From Fusobacterium sp. (GTDB taxonomy: Bacteria; Cyanobacteriota; Vampirovibrionia; Gastranaerophilales; Gastranaerophilaceae), in the NCBI GenBank assembly GCA_023662905.1, contig JAMPIJ010000008.1, forward strand, positions 1-61,170: a stretch of DNA of 61,170 nucleotides, written 5' to 3'. A program made the translations under genes and the position numbers. How positions within the stretch are numbered: position 1 is the stretch's first letter; each line of letters starts with the position of its first letter. The notes beneath the pieces are model-generated. The model was not told the origin of the DNA, ran no database searches, and saw nothing but the letters and a program-made list of their open reading frames with translations. Below are positions 25,295-33,546 of this stretch, piece by piece.

Positions 25295-26656
25295 TTATTT
25301 TTCTTCAATAGAGTTTGTTATCAATACGGCAATCATCAGACAGAGAGCGCCGATTAAGAACGCGTCTTCCCAGCGGTAATTGATTAAGCCGTCCGTTAGC
25401 GCAAATCCGGTTTTTGAAATCATCCACGCAACGAGCGTGCAGACAAACACCTGCGGCCCTGCAATAAAGATATTGAAGATTCCCATCACAGAACCCTCTG
25501 TGCCTTTTTTGATGTATTTAGAAAGCATTGCAAACGGAAGCGCACAAATACTTGCCCAACCAATACCTGCAATACCCATCAAAATCGCAACTTCGGCAAC
25601 ATTCTTGCTGAAATACATTCCAATATACGCAAAAATCATAGTAATAATTGAGATTATATGAATCTTCTTGTTACCGAATTTTTCCGATAAAATTCCGATA
25701 GGAATCGCTACAATAAAACATACAAAGTTAAATATAGCAAAGCAAACAGACGCAAAATTTGTTCCAGCAAGTGTGTCGGCACCATAAAGAAGTTTCATAC
25801 CCTCTGTCATTTCCGTGAAATCAGGCACCTTATAAATTGTATGCACCGCGTACTGTGTAAAGAAAATCATCATACACATTGTGCCAATCCACGTAAAAAA
25901 TTGCATTGTACAAATTTTTCCAACCTCTGGCGACATCGCAAAAAACTCTTTTACAGAAGTCACGAAAGACTTTTCTTCAACTTTATCTTCTTCAACCTTT
26001 GGAAGCTGATGTTCTTTAATTTTAAGGCAAGTCCAAATCATTGCGAGCGAAAACGCCAATGCGCCCATAATAAATTGCGCATTAATAGACATTTGATATC
26101 CAAAAGCCCATTTCAAAAATGGAGCAGCGCCTGCCGCAACAACAGAACCTAAGCCTATCGCAAGGCTTATATAAGAATTTGCGAGTGAATACTGTTCTTC
26201 CGGCACGACATCAGGAACAAGCGCGCGATACGGGCCTTGCGCAACGTTAACACACGCGTCTATAACCCAAATCATTACAGCCGCAATCAAAAGCCCCGTC
26301 CAGACCGGAAATTCTGTATTAAAAAGGTTTTGTAAAAGTATAGCAACTTTACCAGAATTAGGGAAAACCAACAAGGCCAGTGACGCAATCAATGCACCTG
26401 CGAGAAGATAAGGACGACGACGTCCGAACGGCGAAACCGTTTTATCACTCATTGCACCGATTAGCGGCTGAACAACCATTCCTGTAAAAGGCCCAGCAAG
26501 CCAGATTAAACCGTACAAAAGCGGTGAAGCGCCAAGGTTTTCAGTAACGGGGCCAGAAAGAATAATACGCATTTGCCACGCGAATTGAAGCCCGAAAAAC
26601 CCTAATGCAAAATTCAAAAACTGGACTGTAGAAAACTTTTTTAATTGATTATCCAT
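25295..26656 (-). CDS. MFS transporter, sugar-type (GPH/SLC45-like)
   Basis: 453 residues with about 12 membrane segments. The N-terminus has LSGPVTENLGASPLLYGLIW and the signature GAMSDKTVSPFGRRRPYLLAG after helix 2, as in sucrose/maltose-type (SLC45-like) and GPH carriers. A charged loop (KVEEDKVEEKS) separates the two halves. A sugar substrate is likely; which one cannot be told. GGGAGAGG ahead of the ATG. Convergent with the XRE regulator. Confidence 0.85.
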   Translation of the reverse strand: MDNQLKKFSTVQFLNFALGFFGLQFAWQMRIILSGPVTENLGASPLLYGLIWLAGPFTGMVVQPLIGAMSDKTVSPFGRRRPYLLAGALIASLALLVFPNSGKVAILLQNLFNTEFPVWTGLLIAAVMIWVIDACVNVAQGPYRALVPDVVPEEQYSLANSYISLAIGLGSVVAAGAAPFLKWAFGYQMSINAQFIMGALAFSLAMIWTCLKIKEHQLPKVEEDKVEEKSFVTSVKEFFAMSPEVGKICTMQFFTWIGTMCMMIFFTQYAVHTIYKVPDFTEMTEGMKLLYGADTLAGTNFASVCFAIFNFVCFIVAIPIGILSEKFGNKKIHIISIITMIFAYIGMYFSKNVAEVAILMGIAGIGWASICALPFAMLSKYIKKGTEGSVMGIFNIFIAGPQVFVCTLVAWMISKTGFALTDGLINYRWEDAFLIGALCLMIAVLITNSIEEK

Positions 26657-26677
26657 AACCTCTCCCTAAACTAGTAA

Positions 26678-26705
26678 AAAGAGCTGACAAGCTGCCAGCT
26701 CTTCT
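26678..26705 (-). terminator. terminator after rpsO
   Basis: AAGAGCTG and CAGCTCTT pair around a ten-base loop, with five T on the minus strand. Confidence 0.75.
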
Positions 26706-26727
26706 TATAAATAAAAATATTACTGAA

Positions 26728-26997
26728 TTATCCGCGGATACCGAGTTTTTTAACGAGTTCTCTGTATTCTTCAAGGTTAGTGTCTTTCAAGTAAGACAAT
26801 AATCTTTTTCTGCGGCCTACCATCATCAAAAGACCTCTTTTTGTAGCGAAATCTTTTTTATTTGATTTAAGGTGTTCTGTTAATTCAGAAATTTTCTTGC
26901 TCATCAAAGCGATTTGAACTGCTGCTGAACCTGTATCTTTTTCGTTAGCACCAAATTCTTTAATGACTTCTTGTTTGTTTTTCAAATTAATTGGCAT
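26728..26997 (-). CDS. rpsO: 30S ribosomal protein S15
   Basis: 89 residues with [45 protein letters not shown] and a final [12 protein letters not shown]. Normal length. It is alone, with its own promoter (27078-27106) and terminator. The leader (about 75 nt) may bind S15 as in other bacteria; I cannot show a fold. Confidence 0.98.
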   Translation of the reverse strand: MPINLKNKQEVIKEFGANEKDTGSAAVQIALMSKKISELTEHLKSNKKDFATKRGLLMMVGRRKRLLSYLKDTNLEEYRELVKKLGIRG

Positions 26998-27077
26998 TTT
27001 TCTTTTCCTTTTCTTATTTTGTCGTCAGGGAACACAAATCCGCTGACACACGCTGAGTCACAATACTCTACATTACG

Positions 27078-27106
27078 AATATAATATAAGAGTATTCAAA
27101 AATCAA
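27078..27106 (-). promoter_or_regulatory. promoter of rpsO
   Basis: On the minus strand TTGATT (27101-27106), 17 nt, TATATT (27078-27083). An inverted repeat AATACTCT/AGAGTATT (27062-27096) overlaps it. Confidence 0.65.
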
Positions 27107-27121
27107 TACACATGTTGAGAA

Positions 27122-28321
27122 TTATAAAGATTCTACGATTTTTTCTGCAAGCGCTTGAATCTCACACATTCTGTCAGCCTTGAGTGTTGATTTTATGCTT
27201 ACAGGAGCGTCCAAAAGCGTAATATTCTTCATTTTTTCAAACTCTTCTGTCATAAGTTTTCCGGAAGCCAATGCCCAGGAACCGTTTTCAATCAGGGCAA
27301 CCGTTCTGTTTTGGAAGTTGTGTGTTGAAAGTTCGTGGATCAAATGGTGCATTGTTGAGAAAATTCCCATATTGTAAGTCACTGACGCAAACACACAGTG
27401 AGAACATCTGAACGCTTCTGCCAGAATTACAGACGGGTGAGTTGATGAGGTGTTATAAATTTTGATATTTTTAACGCCGCGTTTTGCAAGTTCCGCCGCC
27501 AACAAATCAACCGCGTTTTCGGTTCCGCCGTAGACTGACGCGTACGCAATCATTACAGCGTTATCTTCCGGCGTATAGCTTGACCATTTGTCGTATTTAT
27601 CGATGTACCAAGCTAAGTTTTCACGCCAGATTAAACCGTGAAGCGGGCAAAGCATTTTAATATCCAACGCTGCGGCTTTTTTCAATAACGCCTGAACCTG
27701 CGGGCCATATTTTCCCACGATATTGCAATAATATCTTCTTGCCTCATCAAGATAATCTTTTTCAAAATCAACTTCATCAGCAAAAATGTTTCCGTTGATA
27801 GCGCCGAATGTTCCGAACGCATCTGCCGAGAAAAGAATCTTATCAGTCATATCGTAAGTAACCATAACTTCCGGCCAGTGAACCATCGGAGCCATAACAA
27901 ATGTGAATTTGTGGCGACCGGTTTCAAGCACATCGCCCTCTTTTACAACCTGAAGTCTTCCATCAAGGTCAAAATCAAAGAATTGCGAAAGCATTTGTGA
28001 AGTTTTTGCACTGCAAACAATTTTAACTTCTGAATGTTCACGTACGACATCGCCAATCAGCGCGCAATGATCGGGTTCCATGTGGTTTACAACGAGGTAA
28101 TCCAAACTTCTACCGCCCAACACGTGGCGTAAATTAGCAAAAAACTGTTCTGAACATCTTTTATCAACAGTATCAAAAAGCACTGTTTTTTCATCGTTCA
28201 AGAAATATGAGTTATAAGCAACCCCGTTTGAAATAGGATAAACATTCTCAAACAGGTTCAAACGTCTGTCGGAACAGCCGATATAATATAAATCATCAGT
28301 TATGTTTCGTACGTTATACAT
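27122..28321 (-). CDS. flavodiiron protein (oxygen/NO reductase)
   Basis: 399 residues from the ATG at 28321 (GGAGT 7-8 nt ahead; the longer frame lies within pflA). The N-terminal part is a metallo-beta-lactamase-type diiron domain: NHMEPDHCALIGD (H-x-E-x-D-H) and APMVHWPEVMVTYD, with an acidic ligand region SADAFGTFG. The C-terminal part is flavodoxin-like: ASVYGGTENAVD binds FMN. These enzymes reduce O2 or NO to protect anaerobes, here beside the oxygen-sensitive PFL system. It overlaps pflA by 8 bp. Confidence 0.93.
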   Translation of the reverse strand: MYNVRNITDDLYYIGCSDRRLNLFENVYPISNGVAYNSYFLNDEKTVLFDTVDKRCSEQFFANLRHVLGGRSLDYLVVNHMEPDHCALIGDVVREHSEVKIVCSAKTSQMLSQFFDFDLDGRLQVVKEGDVLETGRHKFTFVMAPMVHWPEVMVTYDMTDKILFSADAFGTFGAINGNIFADEVDFEKDYLDEARRYYCNIVGKYGPQVQALLKKAAALDIKMLCPLHGLIWRENLAWYIDKYDKWSSYTPEDNAVMIAYASVYGGTENAVDLLAAELAKRGVKNIKIYNTSSTHPSVILAEAFRCSHCVFASVTYNMGIFSTMHHLIHELSTHNFQNRTVALIENGSWALASGKLMTEEFEKMKNITLLDAPVSIKSTLKADRMCEIQALAEKIVESL

Positions 28322-29072
28322 TTTCTTTACTCCTTTTTTCCATCCTTGCTTCAAGAATAATACGTCTTGCTTCAAGCGCCTGTTCTTTCGTAAGCGGCGG
28401 CACACCCTCAAGCGGGTACTTAATCCCTAAATTTTCGTATTTCGGAACCGCCATATCGTGATACGGCAAAACGTCCAATGCCTGAACATTATGCAATTCC
28501 GCAAGAAAATAACCTAAACGCGTCAAATATTCCTTATTAAAAGTTATCTCAGGAACTACAACGTGGCGAACCCACATAGGCTTTTTGTTTTCAGACAAAT
28601 AGCGCGCAAAGTCTAAAATATTTTTATTTGAATGTTTTGTAAGTTTTTTGTGTTCTTCATCATCAATATGCTTGATATCAAGTAAAACAAGGCTTGTGTA
28701 CTTCAACAACTCATCGATTTTTGCGGTGTTTTCTTTATTAAACAACAAACCTGATGTATCAAGCGCGGTGTGAATCCCTTTTGCACTAGCAGCCTTAAAA
28801 AGTTCGGTGACAAAATCAATCTGAACGAGTGGTTCTCCGCCGGTGACAGTAATTCCGCCGCCGCAAAATTCTTTTACGCCATCGTACTGAGCCAAAACTT
28901 CATCGACAGACATTTTGTTAGCTTCGCCGGTGTAATCCCACGTATCAGGATTGTGACAGTACTGACATCTCAAAGGACAACCTTGAGTAAAAACAACAAA
29001 TCTCAACCCCGGCCCGTCAACCGTACCACAGGTTTCGATAGAATGTATATTCCCGTAGACTTTCTCTTGCAT
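28314..29072 (-). CDS. pflA: pyruvate formate-lyase activating enzyme
   Basis: 252-residue radical-SAM enzyme. TCGTVDGPGLRFVVFTQGC, then CQYCHNP give the C-x3-C-x2-C cluster (GCPLRCQYC). GGITVTGGEP is the SAM-binding GGE motif. It makes the glycyl radical on PFL; here its target is the separate small subunit encoded just upstream (29158-29412). GAGGTG ahead of the ATG. Confidence 0.96.
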   Translation of the reverse strand: MQEKVYGNIHSIETCGTVDGPGLRFVVFTQGCPLRCQYCHNPDTWDYTGEANKMSVDEVLAQYDGVKEFCGGGITVTGGEPLVQIDFVTELFKAASAKGIHTALDTSGLLFNKENTAKIDELLKYTSLVLLDIKHIDDEEHKKLTKHSNKNILDFARYLSENKKPMWVRHVVVPEITFNKEYLTRLGYFLAELHNVQALDVLPYHDMAVPKYENLGIKYPLEGVPPLTKEQALEARRIILEARMEKRSKENV

Positions 29073-29103
29073 TTTTCACCTCTATATATAATTATTTTAT
29101 AAC

Positions 29104-29138
29104 AAAAAAAGGGTACAGCAATCACCGCACCCTTTTTT
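29104..29138 (-). terminator. terminator after the glycyl-radical subunit gene
   Basis: AAAAAAGGGT and ACCCTTTTTT form a 10-bp stem with A and T runs. It separates the pfl structural genes from pflA. Confidence 0.75.
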
Positions 29139-29157
29139 GTTTACATATTTAATTTTA

Positions 29158-29412
29158 CTAGCAACCGCAGTTTCCGCTGATTGAAGAGTGGAAAGTTCTT
29201 GAAATAACGTCATCTTGTTGTTCTTTTGTCAATTTGATGAAGTTTACAGCGTAACCTGATACTCTAACTGTCAATTGTGGGTATTTTTCAGGGTGTGCTT
29301 GTGCGTCCAACAAAGTGTCACGGTTGAAAACGTTAACGTTCAAGTGGTGGCCGCCTTTTTCAACGTAACCGTCTAAAAGGTTGATGAGGTTTTCTTCTTG
29401 TTGAGTTGTCAT
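29158..29412 (-). CDS. glycyl-radical subunit of split pyruvate formate-lyase (GrcA-like)
   Basis: 84 residues, start ATG at 29412 with GAAAGGA ahead; a longer frame to 29505 overlaps the pflB end and has no ribosome site. It corresponds to the last part of a full [21 protein letters not shown], then [14 protein letters not shown] and the radical loop RVSGYAVNF (Gly53), then [14 protein letters not shown]. The upstream pflB lacks exactly this part. It ends GNCGC. It resembles the spare-part protein GrcA but here is probably an obligate subunit. Confidence 0.92.
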   Translation of the reverse strand: MTTQQEENLINLLDGYVEKGGHHLNVNVFNRDTLLDAQAHPEKYPQLTVRVSGYAVNFIKLTKEQQDDVISRTFHSSISGNCGC

Positions 29413-29442
29413 AATATATGTCCTTTCGTTTCTTGAACCCTC

Positions 29443-29462
29443 GGGGAAACACTTGTTTCCCC
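29443..29462 (-). other. stem-loop between pflB and the glycyl-radical gene
   Basis: GGGGAAAC and GTTTCCCC pair around a four-base loop in the gap between the two PFL genes. There is no T run, and the downstream gene has its own ribosome site. It may set the ratio of the two subunits by partial termination, or protect the upstream message. Confidence 0.6.
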
Positions 29463-29480
29463 TAAAGTTCAAAGTATTTA

Positions 29481-31562
29481 CTACTGAATGTTTCCTTCGC
29501 AGCATCCGCAGTCAAGTTGGATATCAAGGTCGCCCATAAATACTTCATCTTTACCCAATGCGTTAGGGATGATAGAGAAAGTATTTGAGATACCGTCTTG
29601 AGCGTCACTGAATGGAAGTTTTGCAACTGAAGCTAATGAAGCAACAGCACCGTGAGTGTCACGGCCGTGCATTGGGTTAGCACCAGGAGCCAATGGAACA
29701 CCTGCTTTTCTACCGTCAGGTGTGTTACCTGTTTTCTTACCGTAAACAACGTTTGAAGTGATTGTAAGAATTGACATTGTAGGGATTGAGTTTCTGTAAG
29801 TGTAGTGTTTTCTAATCATGTTCATGAACTTCTTAACCAAATCTACAGCCAATTGGTCAACTCTGTCATCGTTGTTACCGTATTTAGGGAAATCGCCTTC
29901 AACTTCGTAATCAACTACGATACCGTTTTCGTCACGGATAGTTTTAACTTTAGCGTATTTGATTGCAGAAAGTGAGTCAGCTACAACAGACAAACCTGCG
30001 ATACCTGTTGCGAAATAACGTTTTACATCTCTATCGTGAAGAGCCATTTGTGATCTTTCGTAGCAGTATTTGTCGTGCATATAGTGAATTACGTTCAATG
30101 TGTTAACGTAAAGACCTGCCAACCATTCCATCATATCTTCGTATCTTTCCATAACTTCGTCGAAGTTGAGGTATTCAGAAGTGATAGGTCTGAATTTAGG
30201 GCCGATTTGTTCTTTCAATCTTTCGTCAACACCACCGTTGATAGCGTAAAGTAAGCATTTTGCTAAGTTAGCGCGTGCGCCGAAGAATTGCATTTCTTTA
30301 CCAACAACCATTGAAGATACACAGCAAGCGATAGCGTAATCGTCACCGTGAGTAACTCTCATCATATCGTCGTTTTCGTATTGGATAGATGAAGTTGTGA
30401 TAGAAATGTGTGCAGCGTATTGTTTGAAACCGTGAGGTAATCTTTTTGACCACAATACAGTTAAGTTTGGCTCAGGAGAAGTACCGAGGTTTTCAAGAGT
30501 GTGGAGGTAACGGAAAGAGTTTTTAGTAACCAACGGACGACCGTCAATACCAACACCCGCGATAGATTCAGTAACCCAAGTAGGGTCGCCAGAGAACAAT
30601 GAATTGTATTCTGGAGTTCTAGCGAATTTAACTAATCTTAACTTCATGATGAAGTGGTCGATCATTTCTTGAGCTTGTTCTTCAGTGATAACGCCGTTTT
30701 TCAAATCTCTTTCGATGTAGATGTCTAAGAAAGTAGAAGTTCTACCGATAGACATAGCAGCACCGTTTTGTTCTTTAACAGCTGACAAGTAACCGAAGTA
30801 TAACCATTGAATAGCTTCTTTAGCGCAAGAAGCAGGTTTTCTGATATCGAAACCGTAAGCGTCACCCAATTGAGCCATTTCTTGTAAAGCTCTAATTTGT
30901 TCAGCGATTTCTTCTTTCAACTGAATTTTTTCAGCAGTCATTTCGCCGTCTAATGAAGCGTGTTGTTCTTTTTTGTCTTGGATCAATCTGTCGATACCGT
31001 AAAGAGCAACTCTTCTGTAGTCACCGATGATACGTCCGCGGCCATAAGCGTCAGGAAGCCCTGTCAAGATTGCAGAGTGACGTGCAGCTCTCATTTCTGG
31101 AGTGTAAGCATCGAAAACACCTTGGTTGTGAGTTTTTCTGTATTTAGTGAAGATTTCAGAAACTTCAGGATCAACTTCATAACCATAAGATTTGCAAGAA
31201 GTTTCAGCCATTCTGATACCGCCGAACGGTTGCAATGAACGTTTCAAAGGAGCATCTGTTTGAAGCCCAACGATAGTTTCAAGGTCTTTATCAATATAAC
31301 CAGCGCCGTGTGAAGTGATAGTAGAAACGATTTTAGTATCCATATCAACAACGCCGTTTTCACGTTCTTTTTTGAATAATTCGCAGCATTCTTCCCACAA
31401 TTTAGTAGTAGCAGCTGTAGGGCCAGCTAAGAAGCTTGAATCACCTTCGTACAAAGTATAGTTTTTTTGAATAAAATCTCTAACGTTGATTTCTGACTGC
31501 CATTTGCCGCCAACGAAACCTGCTGTAGCGTTAGTTTCTTTTTCTAATGTTAATTCTGACAT
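29481..31562 (-). CDS. pflB: pyruvate formate-lyase large subunit, lacking the glycyl-radical domain
   Basis: 693 residues; single-chain PFL has about 760. Pyruvate + CoA gives acetyl-CoA + formate. The catalytic Cys-Cys is in [11 protein letters not shown] (about 413-414). The chain follows PFL up to [18 protein letters not shown] and then ends with a new tail [11 protein letters not shown] and two stop codons, instead of running into the radical loop, which is encoded by the next gene. There is no frameshift; both parts have proper stops, starts and ribosome sites. AAGGAGAT ahead of the ATG. High expression is likely. Confidence 0.95.
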   Translation of the reverse strand: MSELTLEKETNATAGFVGGKWQSEINVRDFIQKNYTLYEGDSSFLAGPTAATTKLWEECCELFKKERENGVVDMDTKIVSTITSHGAGYIDKDLETIVGLQTDAPLKRSLQPFGGIRMAETSCKSYGYEVDPEVSEIFTKYRKTHNQGVFDAYTPEMRAARHSAILTGLPDAYGRGRIIGDYRRVALYGIDRLIQDKKEQHASLDGEMTAEKIQLKEEIAEQIRALQEMAQLGDAYGFDIRKPASCAKEAIQWLYFGYLSAVKEQNGAAMSIGRTSTFLDIYIERDLKNGVITEEQAQEMIDHFIMKLRLVKFARTPEYNSLFSGDPTWVTESIAGVGIDGRPLVTKNSFRYLHTLENLGTSPEPNLTVLWSKRLPHGFKQYAAHISITTSSIQYENDDMMRVTHGDDYAIACCVSSMVVGKEMQFFGARANLAKCLLYAINGGVDERLKEQIGPKFRPITSEYLNFDEVMERYEDMMEWLAGLYVNTLNVIHYMHDKYCYERSQMALHDRDVKRYFATGIAGLSVVADSLSAIKYAKVKTIRDENGIVVDYEVEGDFPKYGNNDDRVDQLAVDLVKKFMNMIRKHYTYRNSIPTMSILTITSNVVYGKKTGNTPDGRKAGVPLAPGANPMHGRDTHGAVASLASVAKLPFSDAQDGISNTFSIIPNALGKDEVFMGDLDIQLDCGCCEGNIQ

Positions 31563-31605
31563 GTTTATCTCCTTGTTTAAATTGCCAATCTTTTTACTTA
31601 AAAAT

Positions 31606-31611
31606 ATTATA
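31606..31611 (-). promoter_or_regulatory. -10 box of pflB
   Basis: TATAAT on the minus strand, about 45 nt upstream of the pflB ATG. There is no recognisable -35 box at 17 nt, which suggests help from an activator. No FNR-type site is seen. Confidence 0.35.
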
Positions 31612-31660
31612 TCGCAAATATAAAAATAAATATAATAATTTTATTAAGATTTTTTTAAAA

Positions 31661-32050
31661 TCATGCCGATTTTAAATGCTCCTGACATTCCTTGCAAAGC
31701 CCGCGGAAAGTGATTTCGAGTGACTGAATCTTACAATCCGTGACGCATTCGGCTCTAGCGATTAAGTCAGGTGCGATTGCATAGGTAATATCGTGGATTT
31801 TACCGCAGCAGTTGCAGATGAAATGATAATGCGGCTCAACATTCCAATCGTAGTGGAACGAACCATCAAGGCCGGAAACTTTTCTTATTTCGCCCTTTTC
31901 GGCAAGTTTGTTGAGGTTACGATAAACAGTGGCGACTCCGATTTCAGCATGCTCTTCGTGAATATATTGATATAACTCGTCTGCGCTCGGGTGGGTATTG
32001 AGCGAGCGAAGAGAATTTAAAACGATGTCTTTTTGTTTTGTGTTACGCAT
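31661..32050 (-). CDS. Fur/PerR-family metalloregulator
   Basis: 129 residues from the ATG at 32050 (AAGGA 5 nt ahead; a TTG at 32071 is possible). The winged helix includes VATVYRNLNKLAEKGEI, the Fur recognition helix. Metal-binding residues follow in PHYHFIC, CNCCGKIHDI and CKECQEH (two C-x2-C pairs for structural zinc). PerR-like by size and HYHF motif; Fur cannot be ruled out. Its promoter overlaps a Fur-box-like inverted repeat, so it probably represses itself. Confidence 0.92.
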   Translation of the reverse strand: MRNTKQKDIVLNSLRSLNTHPSADELYQYIHEEHAEIGVATVYRNLNKLAEKGEIRKVSGLDGSFHYDWNVEPHYHFICNCCGKIHDITYAIAPDLIARAECVTDCKIQSLEITFRGLCKECQEHLKSA

Positions 32051-32083
32051 TGCATTCCTTATTGATATCAATTATTAATATCA

Positions 32084-32106
32084 TTGATAACTATTATCAT
32101 TATCAA
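32084..32106 (-). promoter_or_regulatory. Fur/PerR-like operator
   Basis: On the minus strand TTGATAA-TGATAATAG-TTATCAA, a 7-9-7 inverted repeat close to the classical Fur box (GATAATGATAATCATTATC). The -10 box of the promoter is inside it. A second palindrome, ATTGATATCAAT (32061-32072), lies nearer the start. Confidence 0.65.
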
Positions 32107-32127
32107 CTAAAGAAAATCAAATGTCAA
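32099..32127 (-). promoter_or_regulatory. promoter of the Fur/PerR gene
   Basis: On the minus strand TTGACA (32122-32127), 17 nt, GATAAT (32099-32104). The -10 box is the left arm of the Fur-like operator, so bound repressor would block RNA polymerase. Confidence 0.75.
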
Positions 32128-32156
32128 CCCATGGTTTTACAAATATTAATAATAAA

Positions 32157-32174
32157 GGCGGCAAATTTGCCGCC
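32157..32174 (-). terminator. terminator after the 275-residue gene
   Basis: GGCGGCAAATTTGCCGCC is a perfect 18-bp palindrome, followed by TTTATTATT on the minus strand. Confidence 0.75.
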
Positions 32175-32180
32175 CGCATA

Positions 32181-33008
32181 TTATTCATAAATCTTATTGC
32201 CTACTTGAAGCTTTGTTACGTACATAATTTCGCGTAAGCCCCCGTTGCGTGCAGTTGGGTTCACAAACTCACGCGAAGTTGTTGTACGCATCCAGCGGAC
32301 ACCGTCAACAAACATATCAACAAGATAGCCGTCGAGTTTTACATTTTTATTCTTACGCGCATAAATCAAACCTGACATAATAGACGCATTTGCTGGAACA
32401 ATATGCAAATGTGACATGTGGGTTCCAACGTATTCCCACGGAAGCGGCAATGCTTTTGCTTTTAATTTTAATGTAGGGTAAAGAGTTCTAGCCGAAGTCG
32501 CATCTTTGGCACTGTAGAACGTATAATTTTCAAGAATTTCGGGTTTTGCTAAATCACCCCAGACCAGCCCCAAATCAAAGAGAGCCGCAGATTGGAATGT
32601 ACGCTTGCCCCCAGGGAGATAGTTGCCCCAGAAAAGGAAATTTTTCGCAACAACCTTGCCTGAAACAGAAACTTCGGCTCTTTTGCGAAGTTTAACGGTG
32701 TCTTTGTCTTCAAGCGTCACATAATCAATTATTTCTTGTTCATCATCATACAAATTTGTTTGAAGCGGATCTTCAACGATATCAATAACTTCCGCCGTAT
32801 TGCGTGAACTGTGCGGGATACCGAACTTAACCCAGAACCCTGCAATATCATGGAACAAAAATATTAAAATAACCGCAGCGATTGCGATTTTAATATTTCG
32901 TTTCTTCATTTCTTCGCCATAAGCTGCGTCTACTTCGCGCTCAAGTTCGGCGTAGGTTTTTTGTCTAAAATCTCTGTATTCTGGCTCTGGTGTCTTCTTT
33001 CCAAACAT
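32181..33008 (-). CDS. membrane-anchored protein of unknown function
   Basis: 275 residues. The N-terminal 37 residues are charged (cytoplasmic), then one membrane helix (IKIAIAAVILIFLFHDIAGF, about 39-58), then a C-terminal domain outside, rich in beta-strand pattern. That domain contains VSVSGKVVAKNFLFWGNY and VGTHMSHLHIVPAN. No family is recognised. AAAAGGGA ahead of the ATG, with a terminator on each side, so it is a single gene. Confidence 0.75.
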   Translation of the reverse strand: MFGKKTPEPEYRDFRQKTYAELEREVDAAYGEEMKKRNIKIAIAAVILIFLFHDIAGFWVKFGIPHSSRNTAEVIDIVEDPLQTNLYDDEQEIIDYVTLEDKDTVKLRKRAEVSVSGKVVAKNFLFWGNYLPGGKRTFQSAALFDLGLVWGDLAKPEILENYTFYSAKDATSARTLYPTLKLKAKALPLPWEYVGTHMSHLHIVPANASIMSGLIYARKNKNVKLDGYLVDMFVDGVRWMRTTTSREFVNPTARNGGLREIMYVTKLQVGNKIYE

Positions 33009-33024
33009 TTTAATTCCCTTTTTT

Positions 33025-33060
33025 AAAAAGGTAATATACTAAAAAGCATATTACCTTTTT
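33025..33060 (-). terminator. terminator after the zinc-ribbon gene
   Basis: AAAAAGGTAATAT and ATATTACCTTTTT pair around a ten-base loop, with T runs on both strands. Confidence 0.8.
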
Positions 33061-33090
33061 GTCTAATCTAAAGCGTATTTGACGTTGTTA

Positions 33091-33369
33091 CTACTGAGTA
33101 GTAACTTGAGAAAAACAATCTTTACAATAAACTTCTTTGCCCGGAGTTGGTTTGAACGGGACTTGAGTTTGCGCGCCGCATTTTGTACAAACTGCGTCAT
33201 ACATTTTTCTTTTTTTGCCGCGGTTGTTTTGGCGTCTTTGTTTTCTGCATTCCGGACATCTTTTTGGTTTGTTTACGAGACCTTTTTCAGCGTAGAACTC
33301 TTGTTCACCGGCTGTAAAAGTAAATTCGCTTCCGCAATCTTCGCAGATAAGTTTTTCATCTTGGTACAT
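33091..33369 (-). CDS. small zinc-ribbon protein
   Basis: 92 residues from the ATG at 33369 (CAGGAGAA ahead). Three C-x2-C pairs: CEDCG, CPECRK and CTKCG, plus CKDC near the end, consistent with two zinc ribbons. EFTFTAGEQEFYAEKG between the first two pairs is a conserved stretch of a family of small zinc-binding proteins of unknown role. A basic linker (RRQNNRGKKRK) could contact nucleic acid. Divergent from the tolC-like gene, with its own strong promoter. Confidence 0.88.
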   Translation of the reverse strand: MYQDEKLICEDCGSEFTFTAGEQEFYAEKGLVNKPKRCPECRKQRRQNNRGKKRKMYDAVCTKCGAQTQVPFKPTPGKEVYCKDCFSQVTTQ

Positions 33370-33421
33370 TGTTTTTCTCCTGGTTAAAATTTGTAAGTGG
33401 AAACCTCTTGTTTCCAGCCCG

Positions 33422-33450
33422 ATTATATCACATCTTTTGCAGTTGTGCAA
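33422..33450 (-). promoter_or_regulatory. promoter of the zinc-ribbon gene
   Basis: On the minus strand TTGCAC (33445-33450), 17 nt, TATAAT (33422-33427). Confidence 0.7.
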
Positions 33451-33546
33451 GCAAAATGAACTTTTTATTTTCTCAATCGTTATAAATACAGTAGTCAAAT
33501 GATTAAATTTGCGCGCGAAAATAGTATTATTAGGCTGGAGCAATAC

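Noticed and set aside
29413-29505. Longer start for the glycyl-radical subunit, overlapping pflB
   Set aside because: No ribosome site at 29505; GAAAGGA lies right before the ATG at 29412, and the added residues match nothing in PFL.
31606-31660. FNR or Crp site upstream of pflB
   Set aside because: No TTGAT-N4-ATCAA or TGTGA-N6-TCACA match was found; only an A/T-rich stretch and a -10 box.
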